Below the pieces are notes generated by a model. The model ran no database searches. It worked only from the letters and a program-made list of their open reading frames with translations, and was not told the origin of the DNA. 40,126 bases of DNA, taken from Curtobacterium sp. B18 (GTDB lineage Bacteria > Actinomycetota > Actinomycetes > Actinomycetales > Microbacteriaceae). The stretch lies in assembly GCF_000333375.1 (NCBI RefSeq), contig NZ_BACZ01000044.1, forward strand, positions 7,528 through 47,653. Direction: 5' to 3'. Of this stretch, positions 1 to 8,163 are shown in pieces (the stretch's first letter is position 1; each line of letters begins with the position of its first letter). The position numbers and the translations under genes are program-made.

Positions 1-46
1 AGTCGACGACGCGGGAGTCCGGGTGGCGGCAGAAGGGGCAGAACAT
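1..46 (-). CDS. nrdR: Transcriptional repressor NrdR, N-terminal fragment
   Basis: Only the first 15 codons are in the window; the gene continues past the left edge. They read MFCPFCRHPDSRVVD, which is the conserved start of NrdR, including the first CxxC of its zinc ribbon. NrdR is known as an ATP/dATP-sensing repressor of ribonucleotide reductase genes. The ATG (46-44) lies 12 bases after the hisD stop on the same strand, so the two genes are probably cotranscribed. The pairing hisD-nrdR is common in Microbacteriaceae (recalled, not searched). The identification rests on the motif only. Confidence 0.8.
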   Translation of the reverse strand, partial: MFCPFCRHPDSRVVD

Positions 47-58
47 GTCGTGCCCAGG

Positions 59-1367
59 CTACCGGTTCGTGCGCTCCGTCACGGCGGCGCCGTGCGCGGG
101 GAGCTGCTCCTCGGTGGCGAGGGCGACGATGTGCGGCGCGACCTCGGCGAGGGCGTCGGGCGTGTACCGGACGACCTGCTGGGCCCGCAGGGAACGTCGA
201 GGCGGACAGCCCGGACCCGAAGCGGGCCTGCCCGCCCGTGGGCAGGACGTGGTTCGACCCGGCGAGGTAGTCACCGAGGCTCACGGGCGTGCTCGGTCCG
301 ACGAACACCGCACCGGCGGCGTCGATGTCGGCGAGGACCGCGTCGTCGTCGGCGGTCTGGATCTCGAGGTGCTCGGGTCCGTACGCGTTGCTCACGGTCG
401 CCGCGTCGGCGAGCGAGTCCACGAGCACGATCGCGGACTGCGGTCCGTCGAGCGCGACCTGGAGGCGCGACACGGTCCCGACGCGCGCCGCGCGTTCCGG
501 GATGGCCGCCTCCACCGCGTCGGCGAACGCCGCGGACGTCGTCACGAGGACGGCGCCGGCCTGCTCGTCGTGCTCGGCCTGGCTGATGAGGTCGGCGGCG
601 ACGTACCCGGGGTCCGCGGTGTCGTCCGCGATCACGAGGATCTCGGTCGCGCCGGCCTCGGAGTCGATGCCGACCGTGCCCCGCACGATCCGCTTCGCCG
701 CGGCCACGTAGTTGTTCCCGGGACCGGTGACGAGGTCGACCGGCTCGAGGCCGATCTCGCCGACACCGTGGGCCAGGGCGCCGACGGCTCCGGCGCCGCC
801 CATGGCGTAGACCTCGTCGATGCCGAGGAGCCCGGCCGCGGCGAGGATCGTCGGGTGGACCGCGCCGCTGTGGTCGCGCTGCGGCGGCGACACGAGCGCA
901 ATCGACCGGACGCCGGCGACCTGCGCGGGTACGACGTTCATGACGACGCTCGAGGGGTAGACGGCCTTGCCGCCGGGCACGTAGAGCCCGACGCGGCGCA
1001 TCGGCTGCCAGCGCTGGTGCACCTCGGCACCGTCGGCCAGGGTGGTGACGGACGCGGCGGGGACCTGTGCGGCACTCGCCGCCCGGACCCGGCGGATCGC
1101 CTCGTCGAGCGCCGTGCGGAGTTCCGGCGTCAGGCCGGCGACGGCCGCGGCGATCTCGGCCGCCGGGACCCGGACGTTCGCGGGCGCTCCCCCGTCGAAC
1201 CGTTCGGCCTGGTCGCGCAGCGCCGACGCCCCGTGCTCGCGGACGGCGTCGACGAGCTCGCGGGCGGCGTCGACCGCGTGCGAGACGTCGCCGGTGGCGC
1301 GCGGCATGAGTCGGTGGAGTTCGGCGCGGGCGGGGAGCCCGCCGCGGAGGTCGATTCGCTGCATCAT
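59..1367 (-). pseudogene. hisD: Histidinol dehydrogenase HisD, with a one-base frameshift near the 3' end
   Basis: HisD oxidises L-histidinol to L-histidine in two NAD-dependent steps in the cytoplasm. Translating the minus strand from ATG 1367 (MMQRIDLRGG) gives typical HisD sequence, including YVPGGKAVYPSSVVMN, VTGPGNNYVAAAKR, EILVIAD and DLISQAEHDEQAG. The frame stays intact down to about base 193. There, three G on the plus strand (190-192) stand where two are expected, so the conserved tail ([15 protein letters not shown]) and the TAG at 61-59 lie in the next frame. Removing one base gives 435 aa, the normal family length. Uncorrected, translation loses the last ~45 residues and runs through the nrdR start. 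Because HisD is needed for histidine synthesis, a sequencing error is the likelier cause, but a real mutation cannot be excluded. MMQ offers two adjacent ATGs (1367 or 1364). Confidence 0.85.
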
Positions 1368-1377
1368 GAGGGTGTCG

Positions 1378-1383
1378 ATCCTA
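1378..1383 (-). promoter_or_regulatory. Predicted -10 box of hisD
   Basis: TAGGAT on the minus strand, with its first T 16 bases before the hisD ATG. This predicts a very short leader. No convincing -35 hexamer is visible. It sits in the 53-base divergent gap between hisD and the first glycosyltransferase. Confidence 0.35.
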
Positions 1384-1406
1384 CCGATCGACGCCGTGTG
1401 GCCCAG

Positions 1407-1412
1407 TAACGT
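1407..1412 (+). promoter_or_regulatory. Predicted -10 box of the WsaF-like glycosyltransferase operon
   Basis: TAACGT starts 14 bases before the ATG at 1421 and would give a leader of about two bases. GAGGG just before the ATG could instead serve as a ribosome binding site if transcription starts further upstream. No clear -35 element. Confidence 0.3.
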
Positions 1413-1420
1413 GAGGGTCG

Positions 1421-2773
1421 ATGAACTTCGAGAAGGCACGACGCCTCGTCGGCGACCTCGTCCGTGTGAACGAGCGCTACGCCCGGGACGGCCACTACCG
1501 GAACGACGTCCGCGAGCGACTCGGGCGGACGGTGTCCCGCGTGGACGTCGGGGTGGCCCGGCGCGAGCGCGACCGTGCACCGCTGACCGCCCGCCCGTTC
1601 GAGGGCCTGGTAGAGACGAGCCTCGCGCTCGCCGGCATCCGGACGACCGACCGCGCGCCCGAGGTCGTGCTCGTGGTCGACGAGCTCCGCGAAGGTGCTG
1701 CCTTCGCCGGTGTGCAGACCGCACTGGCAGTGGCGCTCGCGCTCGGCGGACGGCTCGGCCGACCGGTCCGCGTGGTGATGGTCCGCTGGACCACGCCGGG
1801 CAACAGCGCCGCCGCGGCCGAGGCCCTCGTCGCCGACCGCTTCCCGGAGTCCCGCGTCGACGGCCGCCCGGGGGTCCGGGTGGTCCGCCGCGAGGACGTC
1901 CTCGACACCACGTTCGGCGACGACGACGTCTGGATCGCCACGCACTGGAAGACCGCGCACCCGATCGACGTCGCGGTCACCGCCGGGGTGATCGGCCGCG
2001 AGCGCGTCGTCTACCTCGTGCAGGACTACGAGCCCGGGTTCAGCCCGTGGTCGACGGAGTACGCCGTCGCCGCCTCCACCTACCGCGCCGGCTTCCGGAT
2101 GCTCGTGAACTCGGAGCCGCTGCGCCGGTACCTCGCCGAGGTCGAGGCACTCGACGTGCCGCGCGAGCGCACCTTCGCGCCGCACCTGGACCTCGAGCTG
2201 CTCGACCGCGTCGCCGAGGCACGCCGGCACGAGGACGTCGTGCGCGTGCTCTTCTACGGTCGTCCGAGCAAGCACCGCAACCTGTTCCGACTCGGTGTCG
2301 CCGCGCTCCGGGTGGCGGTCCAGGAGCTCGCCGCCGACGGCCTGCGGGTCGAGTTCCACTCGGCGGGCGAGCAACACGGTGACGTCGAGCTCGACGGCGG
2401 CCGCGGCGACGTGAAGCTCGTCAGCCACGGCACGATGCCGTGGGACGACTACTTCCGCTTCATCGCGTCGACCAACGTCGTGCTGTCGCTGCAGCACAGC
2501 CCGCACCCGAGCCACCCGCCGTTCGACGGTGCGATCTCGGGGGCCCGTGTCGTCACCAACGAGTTCCGGGACACCCGCGCGCACCTGCACCCGAACCTGA
2601 CGGCCGTGCCCGCCGACGCCCGGTCCCTGGGGCTCGCCGTCGCCGACGCGGTCCGGCGGGCGGCGGCCGAGGGGCCGACCGGTGCCGTCCCGCTCGCCGA
2701 CGGCGCGCTCGGGGGTCCGCTCGACGCGGCCGTCGACGCACTCGCCACCAGCCTCGAGGAGCCCTCCGCATGA
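1421..2773 (+). CDS. WsaF-like GT4 family glycosyltransferase (probable rhamnosyltransferase)
   Basis: A 450-aa cytoplasmic glycosyltransferase. The central and C-terminal parts carry the pattern of the WsaF/rhamnan-synthesis GT4 group: VYLVQDYEPGFSPWSTEY (about residues 203-220), NSEPLRRYL, then LFYGRPSKHRNLFRLGV in the C-terminal Rossmann domain, and a late segment with HPSHPPFD and GARVVTN where nucleotide-sugar binding occurs in this fold. WsaF of Geobacillus adds rhamnose to an S-layer glycan, so rhamnose transfer is a reasonable but untested guess. The ATG at 1421 follows GAGGG. The stop overlaps the next start (ATGA at 2770), so this is the first gene of a translationally coupled run with the two GT2 genes downstream. 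No signal peptide or membrane segment is seen. Confidence 0.75.
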   Translation: MNFEKARRLVGDLVRVNERYARDGHYRNDVRERLGRTVSRVDVGVARRERDRAPLTARPFEGLVETSLALAGIRTTDRAPEVVLVVDELREGAAFAGVQTALAVALALGGRLGRPVRVVMVRWTTPGNSAAAAEALVADRFPESRVDGRPGVRVVRREDVLDTTFGDDDVWIATHWKTAHPIDVAVTAGVIGRERVVYLVQDYEPGFSPWSTEYAVAASTYRAGFRMLVNSEPLRRYLAEVEALDVPRERTFAPHLDLELLDRVAEARRHEDVVRVLFYGRPSKHRNLFRLGVAALRVAVQELAADGLRVEFHSAGEQHGDVELDGGRGDVKLVSHGTMPWDDYFRFIASTNVVLSLQHSPHPSHPPFDGAISGARVVTNEFRDTRAHLHPNLTAVPADARSLGLAVADAVRRAAAEGPTGAVPLADGALGGPLDAAVDALATSLEEPSA

Positions 2774-4215
2774 CCCGCACCACCCTCGTCGTCGTCCCGG
2801 TGTACGGCGATCTCGAGTCCCTGCTCCGCTGCGTGGACGGGCTGGTCGAGCACCTCGACACGGACCGCCACCGCGTGCTGCTCGTCAACGACTGCGGCCC
2901 CGACGCGGACGCGATCGAGACCGCCCTGCTCGGGCGCATCGCTGACCGCCCCGGCTTCCGGTACGAACGCAACGACCACAACCTCGGGTTCGTCGGGACC
3001 TGCAACCGCGCCGTGACCGAGCTCGACGCGGGCGCCGACGGCGACGCGGTCCTGCTGCTGAACAGCGACGCGGTCCCCACCGCCGGCTTCCTCGACGCGA
3101 TGCTCGCCGTCCTCGACGAGGACCGCACCGGCGTGGTGACCGCCAGGAGCGACAACGCGACGATCGCGAGCATCCCGTACCGGCTGACGAACCGCGGCGC
3201 GGCGCGGACCGAGGCACGGACCCGCGCGGTGTGGGACGCGATCGCACCGCTGCTGCCGGCGTCGCAGGTGCTCCCCGTCGCGATGGGCTTCTGCTTCCTG
3301 ACCCGGCGCGAGCTCGTCACCGAGCACGGCCTGTTCGACGAGGCGTTCGCCCCCGGGTACGGCGAGGAGAACGACTACTGCCTCCGCATCGCCGCGCACG
3401 GCTGGCTCGCGAAGATCGCGAACCGGGCACTCGTCCTGCACGCCGGCGGGAAGAGCTTCGCCGGCAACCGGTCCGCGCTGCGCGCCGCCCACCAGCGCGA
3501 GCTCGAGCGCCGCTACCCCTTCCTGCCGGACGCGGTCGCCGCCTACCAGCGGCACGGCACGACGGCGACCGAGCGGTTCGCCGACGTGCTCGTCCCCGCG
3601 GGACCCGCCGCGCGGCTGGCGGTCGACCTGCGTCACGTCGAGGACGCCGCGGGGCTGGCCCGGCGGATCGACGCGGCCTTCGGGGACGGCTTCGCCCTGG
3701 AGGCGCGGCTCCCCGCTGGCACGCCGGCCCCGGACGGCTGGACGGTCACCACCGACGACCCGGACCCGGACGACCTCGTCACCGTGCAGGTGCTGGTCGA
3801 CCCGACACCGGCCGACCTCGTCACGGCGAACCGCCGCGCCGCCTTCTGGGTCGTCGTCGAGACCGGCGTCGCGTCCGTCCCGTGGTCGTCCGCGCCGTAC
3901 CGCGCCGGGTCGGACCGCGTCGACGCCCTCGTCCGCCCGTTCGCGGACGTGGTGGGCCCGGAGGAGCTGGAGAGCGCCCGCGAGGGCGTGGAGCACAGCA
4001 TGCTCGCCCCGCTCGAGGGCACCTCTGCCCACCTCGAGCGGCGCTGGGCGGCACTGCTCCCCCTCGACCTCGCTGTCGCCGAGGTCGGCGCACGCGGCGC
4101 CGCCACCGAGGTCGCGCGACTCCGCCGGGAGCTCGAGGACCTGCGCACGAGCCGGTCCTTCCGCACCGGTCAGGCGATCGCCAAGGTCGCCGCACGACTG
4201 CCGGGGCGTCGCTGA
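2770..4215 (+). CDS. GT2 family glycosyltransferase, coupled to the upstream WsaF-like gene
   Basis: 481 aa from the ATG at 2770, which overlaps the preceding TGA by four bases and decides the start. The GT-A domain begins at once (TLVVVPVYGD). It contains LVNDCGPD, a nucleotide-sugar motif region with LLLNSDAVP (about 95-104, NSD in place of DxD), ARSDNATIASIPY, and a GYGEENDYCLRI block (about 195-206) typical of GT2 rhamnosyl-type enzymes. The last ~170 residues form a poorly conserved C-terminal region ending in a basic tail. The gene at 25593-27047 is a clear paralogue sharing most of these blocks. The acceptor and donor sugar cannot be read from the sequence. Confidence 0.78.
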   Translation: MTRTTLVVVPVYGDLESLLRCVDGLVEHLDTDRHRVLLVNDCGPDADAIETALLGRIADRPGFRYERNDHNLGFVGTCNRAVTELDAGADGDAVLLLNSDAVPTAGFLDAMLAVLDEDRTGVVTARSDNATIASIPYRLTNRGAARTEARTRAVWDAIAPLLPASQVLPVAMGFCFLTRRELVTEHGLFDEAFAPGYGEENDYCLRIAAHGWLAKIANRALVLHAGGKSFAGNRSALRAAHQRELERRYPFLPDAVAAYQRHGTTATERFADVLVPAGPAARLAVDLRHVEDAAGLARRIDAAFGDGFALEARLPAGTPAPDGWTVTTDDPDPDDLVTVQVLVDPTPADLVTANRRAAFWVVVETGVASVPWSSAPYRAGSDRVDALVRPFADVVGPEELESAREGVEHSMLAPLEGTSAHLERRWAALLPLDLAVAEVGARGAATEVARLRRELEDLRTSRSFRTGQAIAKVAARLPGRR

Positions 4216-6815
4216 TGGCCGACCGGAGCGGCATCGGACGCATCACCCGGCGACTCGCACGCGGGCTGCGGGGCCCCGAGAAGCCGCTTACCGTCACGGA
4301 CCGGCTCGACCGGTGGGCGCGGCGCATCGGCGAGTTCGGCGTGCTCGACCGCCCGTACCTCGAGGCCCAGACCGGGCGAACGTTCGCCACCGACGACGAG
4401 GCGATCGCCTTCTACGTGCACAACGACGGGCAGCGGGGGCTCTCGCTCAGCCCCCTCGTGGAGCACGAGTGGATGCGCGAGCACCAGCCGGTGCCCGCGA
4501 TGTCCTGGTACGACGCACTGCACCAGGAGGGGCCGGAGCTCTTCCAGACCGGACCGCTCTTCGACGCCGCGGCGTACGCGGCGTCGCTGTCGGCGGCCGA
4601 CCGACCGGCGTCCACGCTCGATGCGCTCCGCCACTTCCTGCGGAACGCGACCGACGAGACCACGCTCCCCGTGCCTCCAGGCCGTCGCGGACCCGCGCCG
4701 ACCTGGGCCGCCGTCCGCGAGTCGGCCACGGTTGCGGCTCGCGAGTTCGCCGCGGCCCAGCACCGGACCCGGCGTCGCTACCGGGCGACGTGGGACGGAC
4801 CGGAGACCGCCGAGGTCCTCGCACGGTACCCGCGCGGGGCCGCCCGCCGCGAGGCCGAGCAGCCGCTCGTCTCCGTCGTGATGCCGGTGCACCGCCGGGC
4901 CGACGTCGTCGGCGCGGCCATCGCGTCCGTGCGCGCCCAGCAGCACGCCGCGTGGGAGCTCGTGCTCGTCGACGACGGGTCGGGTGACGACACGGTCGAC
5001 GTCGTGCGCCGGGCCGCGGTCGACGAACCGCGCATCCGCCTCATCGAGCGCGAGAACGGCGGCGCCGGTGCCGCACGCAACACCGGGCTGGCCGCCGTGC
5101 GCGGCGACTTCGTGGCGTTCCTCGACGCGGACAACACCTGGCGGCCCGAGCACCTCGCCGTCGCGGTGTCGGCGCTGCTCGAGACGGACGGTCCCGGGGT
5201 GCACACCGGCGTGCGGATGATCGGTGCGAACAACGCCGACGACTCCACCGCGCCGGTCGAGACGTACCGCGGCGAGGACGGCACCCTCGACGACCTGTTC
5301 GCCGGGAACTTCATCGACCTCAACGCCCTCGTCGTCCGCCGGGACGTCGCCGCCGCCGTCGGCCCCTTCGACGAGACGCTCCGGCGGTGGATCGACTGGG
5401 AGTGGCTGCTCCGCATCGGGAAGCGCTTCGGCGTCCCCGCGTACGTCCCCGTGATCGGCGTCGACTACGACAACGTCCGCGACCCGCGGCGGGTCTCGTC
5501 CGCGCAGCCAGCGTCGTGGCAGGAGGTCGCGCTCGCGCGGCACCGCATCGACTGGGACGCCCTCGCCGCGGCGGCGCCCACCCGCGACGCCGCCCTGGTG
5601 TCCGTGGTCGTGCCCGTCTTCCGCGACTGGACGATGACCCGTCGGGCCGTCGACACCGTGCTCGGCGCGGCCGACCACGACGGCGACCGGGTCGAGGTCG
5701 TGCTCGTCGACAACGGGTCGCCGCGGTCCGTGTCGGCGATCCTCGGCGCGTGGTTCCGCGACGAGCCCCGTGTCGTGCTGCAGCGCGAGGACCGCAACCG
5801 CAACTTCGGGCTCGGCAGCGACCTCGGCCTCGCCCGTTCCGCCGGCGGCACCGTCGTCATGCTCAACAACGACACCGAGGTCACCACCGGGTGGCTCCGC
5901 CCGCTCGTCGCGGCGCTCGAGGACCGTGCCGTCCTCGGCGCGCAGCCGCTCCTCGTCTACCCGGACGGCGTCGTCCAGACCGCCGGCACCGTCTTCGGCG
6001 GCGACAAGGTGCTGCCCTGGCACTTCCTCGGCGACCACCCGCGCCACGACGCGTCCCGAGCCTTCGGCGCGACCGCCGGCGACCCGGGCTCCCCCGCCCG
6101 GTTCACCGCGATCACCGCCGCGGCGGCCGCCTTCCGGGCCGCCGACCTGATCCGCTGGCACGGGTTCGACCCCGTGTACGCGAACGGCCTCGAGGACGTC
6201 GACCTGTGCCTGCGGGCCATCGAGTCCTCGCCTGCCGGATCGGCCTTCGTCGTCGTGCCGGCGTCCGTCGTCGTCCACCACGAGAGCCGCACACCCGGCC
6301 GCGACGACGCCCGCGTCGACAACCGCCGGATCTTCGACGAGCGCTGGCGCGGTCGCTACCCGGCCGCCGACGCCGTCGACCGGTACGACACCGCCGGCCT
6401 CCGGTACCTCGGCGTCGAACCCGGGCTGCCGAAGGGCCACGACGTGCACGTCCGGTCGTCGCGGCCCGTCGTCGTCCGCGAGGAGGGGGCCGTCGGGCTC
6501 CGCGTCGCGATCAAGCACGACGGGACCCGCGTGGCGGACGTCACGGCGCTCGTCGCCGCACTGGAGGCCGCCGGCCACACCGCGGCGGTCGACATGCCGA
6601 CGTCCTGGTACCGGGGGTCCAGCGGGATCGACGAGGTGACCGTGACCGTCGTCGGCGGTGGCTCGGCGTCCGGTCGCGCCGGTGCGTCGTTCGTGCCGCA
6701 GCCGGGCGCGCGGAACGTCGTCTGGGCCGCGCCGGGGCAGGTCGTGGCGGACGGGGACTTCGCGGTGGTCGTGCCGACGGGGGACGGGGCGGAGCAGGTG
6801 GTCCGGGCACTGTAG
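4215..6815 (+). CDS. Large glycosyltransferase with two tandem GT2 domains
   Basis: 866 aa. The ATG at 4215 shares its A with the previous TGA (TGATG), so this is the third gene of the coupled run. After an N-terminal region of ~215 residues resembling the spacer of polysaccharide GT2 proteins (residues near DRPYLEAQTG and FYVHNDGQ), a first GT2 domain starts near 220 (LVSVVMPVHRR, VLVDDGSGDDT, AFLDADNTW). A second starts near 463 (LVSVVVPVFRDW, VLVDNGSP, VMLNNDTEVT, ANGLEDVDLC). The second domain is of the O-antigen/rhamnan type with NND and an ExxDL block. Such tandem enzymes often add two sugars or polymerise a repeat, but this is inference. About 110 residues after the second domain have no fold I recognise. 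Confidence 0.78.
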   Translation: MADRSGIGRITRRLARGLRGPEKPLTVTDRLDRWARRIGEFGVLDRPYLEAQTGRTFATDDEAIAFYVHNDGQRGLSLSPLVEHEWMREHQPVPAMSWYDALHQEGPELFQTGPLFDAAAYAASLSAADRPASTLDALRHFLRNATDETTLPVPPGRRGPAPTWAAVRESATVAAREFAAAQHRTRRRYRATWDGPETAEVLARYPRGAARREAEQPLVSVVMPVHRRADVVGAAIASVRAQQHAAWELVLVDDGSGDDTVDVVRRAAVDEPRIRLIERENGGAGAARNTGLAAVRGDFVAFLDADNTWRPEHLAVAVSALLETDGPGVHTGVRMIGANNADDSTAPVETYRGEDGTLDDLFAGNFIDLNALVVRRDVAAAVGPFDETLRRWIDWEWLLRIGKRFGVPAYVPVIGVDYDNVRDPRRVSSAQPASWQEVALARHRIDWDALAAAAPTRDAALVSVVVPVFRDWTMTRRAVDTVLGAADHDGDRVEVVLVDNGSPRSVSAILGAWFRDEPRVVLQREDRNRNFGLGSDLGLARSAGGTVVMLNNDTEVTTGWLRPLVAALEDRAVLGAQPLLVYPDGVVQTAGTVFGGDKVLPWHFLGDHPRHDASRAFGATAGDPGSPARFTAITAAAAAFRAADLIRWHGFDPVYANGLEDVDLCLRAIESSPAGSAFVVVPASVVVHHESRTPGRDDARVDNRRIFDERWRGRYPAADAVDRYDTAGLRYLGVEPGLPKGHDVHVRSSRPVVVREEGAVGLRVAIKHDGTRVADVTALVAALEAAGHTAAVDMPTSWYRGSSGIDEVTVTVVGGGSASGRAGASFVPQPGARNVVWAAPGQVVADGDFAVVVPTGDGAEQVVRAL

Positions 6816-6917
6816 AGCCGAGGATCCGTCCTTTCTGGGGCCGTTTCTGCGGGCACGTTCACCGGCTTCCAAGCCAGACGCCGCCGTCTGTTCACGTTGG
6901 CGGAGCACGATGTCTGC

Positions 6918-7073
6918 ATGTCGCTCCTCTCCGATGCCATGCGGTCGACCTTCACGACCAAGTGCTCCGTGTGCGGTGCCGTCATCCGGAGGCGCGACGC
7001 GCTCGCTCACGAGGGGCTGGCGTTCTGCTCGGTCCTGCACGAGGCCGAGTACATCGTCGCCACAGCGGACTGA
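6918..7073 (+). CDS. Small TRASH/YHS-like zinc-binding protein
   Basis: 51 aa starting MSLLSDAMRSTF. It contains CSVCG (residues 16-20), then RRRDALAHEGLAFCSVLHEAEY. This spacing, CxxC followed about 20 residues later by FCSxxH and an aromatic residue, resembles the treble-clef TRASH/YHS metal-binding motif, with His in place of the last Cys. The frame is open from ATG 6918 to TGA 7071-7073 and codon third positions are GC-rich, as in real genes here. A GGAG lies about 14 bases upstream of the ATG, which is rather far. It stands alone between two glycosyltransferase genes. Function unknown; metal sensing or a structural adaptor is possible. The stretch 6816-6917 before it shows no gene and no clear hairpin. 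Confidence 0.5.
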   Translation: MSLLSDAMRSTFTTKCSVCGAVIRRRDALAHEGLAFCSVLHEAEYIVATAD

Positions 7074-7083
7074 CGACTCCCCG

Positions 7084-7089
7084 TAGGAT
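7084..7089 (+). promoter_or_regulatory. -10 box predicting a leaderless transcript
   Basis: TAGGAT begins exactly 12 bases before the GTG at 7096, so the first base of the start codon falls at the expected transcription start. There is no good Shine-Dalgarno sequence, which fits leaderless translation. No -35 match is obvious. Confidence 0.45.
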
Positions 7090-7095
7090 CGGGCG

Positions 7096-8154
7096 GTGCC
7101 CGATCGCTCCCTCGCGGTGTTCCCGGCCTACCGGGACAACCCGTACCTGAACCTCATGCTGCTGGCGCCGCGGGCGCGCGGCTGGAACGTCCTCGAGAGC
7201 ACCCGCCTCGAGCAGCTCGAACAGCACCTCGGACGCCTCGGCGCCGGTGACGTGTTCCACATGCACTGGACCGCGCCGATCGTGCAGCGGACCGACGACG
7301 ACCTCGCTGCGGCCGGCGCACGCCTCGACCGCTTCCGCACCGCTGTCGACGCGGCACGCGCCCGGGGCGCGCGGCTCGTGTGGACGATCCACAACGTCCT
7401 CCCCCACGACGCCCGGCACCTCGAGCTGGAAGTGACGCTCGACCGGTACCTCGCCGCCACCGCCGACGTCGTGCACGTGATGAACGCGGACACCGCCGCC
7501 GCCGTCGCCGTCGCGGAGCACTACACACTGGACCCGGACCGCATCGTCCGCATCCCCCACCCCAGCTACCAGGGCGTCTACCCGGCATCGGTCACGCGCT
7601 CCGAGGCGCGTGCGGCCCTCGGCCTGATCGACTCGGACCGGACCGTGCTCGCCTTCGGCCAGATGCGCCCGTACAAGGGCCTCGACGTGCTGGTCGACGC
7701 CGTCCGCCGGGTCCCGGCCGCGGACCGTCCGGTCCTGCTGCTCGCGGGCCGGACGTCGGACGCGGACCGGGCGTCGATCGACACCATGCTCGGCGACGAC
7801 CTCCGAGCCGTCCGCGAACACGACCACGTCGGCGACATCGACGTGCAGCGGTGGTTCCGGGCTGCCGACGTGGCCGTCTTCCCGTACCGGCGCGTCCTCA
7901 ACTCCGGCGCGCTGCACCTCGCGGCGTCGTTCGGCGTGCCGTCCGTCCTGCCCGACGAGCCGCACCTCCGCGCCGAGTTCGGGGACGAAGGGTGGGTGCG
8001 GTGGTTCGACGCCGGCGATGCGGCCGCGTCCCTCGCCGGGGTGCTCGCCGCCCCGGTCGAGGGTGCGCCGGGGGCCGAGGAGTTCAGTCGGCGGCTGGCG
8101 CCGTTCGGGCGGTCGAGGGACTACGCGCGGTTGTTGGACGAGGTCGCCCGGTAG
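7096..8154 (+). CDS. GT4 family glycosyltransferase
   Basis: 352 aa, GTG start supported by the -10 box 12 bases upstream. The N-terminal Rossmann half includes DVFHMHWTAPI and VWTIHNVLPHDA (acceptor side). The C-terminal half has VLAFGQMRPYKGLDVL (about 190-205), the GT-B signature region where the nucleotide sugar binds, and VAVFPYRRVLNSGALHLAASFGVPSVLPD, equivalent to the EPFGxxxxE region, with the first Glu not conserved. No signal peptide or membrane segment, so it is cytoplasmic and possibly membrane-associated. It ends nine bases from the convergent acyltransferase gene. The sugar transferred cannot be told. Confidence 0.78.
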   Translation: MPDRSLAVFPAYRDNPYLNLMLLAPRARGWNVLESTRLEQLEQHLGRLGAGDVFHMHWTAPIVQRTDDDLAAAGARLDRFRTAVDAARARGARLVWTIHNVLPHDARHLELEVTLDRYLAATADVVHVMNADTAAAVAVAEHYTLDPDRIVRIPHPSYQGVYPASVTRSEARAALGLIDSDRTVLAFGQMRPYKGLDVLVDAVRRVPAADRPVLLLAGRTSDADRASIDTMLGDDLRAVREHDHVGDIDVQRWFRAADVAVFPYRRVLNSGALHLAASFGVPSVLPDEPHLRAEFGDEGWVRWFDAGDAAASLAGVLAAPVEGAPGAEEFSRRLAPFGRSRDYARLLDEVAR

Positions 8155-8163
8155 CGGCTCCGC

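Noticed and set aside
45-1409. A 454-codon plus-strand frame across hisD
   Set aside because: hisD on the opposite strand explains the region with conserved motifs. The plus frame has antisense composition only.
3231-4214. An upstream extension of the two-domain GT2 gene
   Set aside because: The frame stays open by chance through the previous gene. The arginine-rich translation is non-coding and the ATG at 4215 is coupled to the upstream stop.
8155-8163. Terminator between the convergent GT4 and acyltransferase genes
   Set aside because: Only nine bases separate the stops and no hairpin is visible there.
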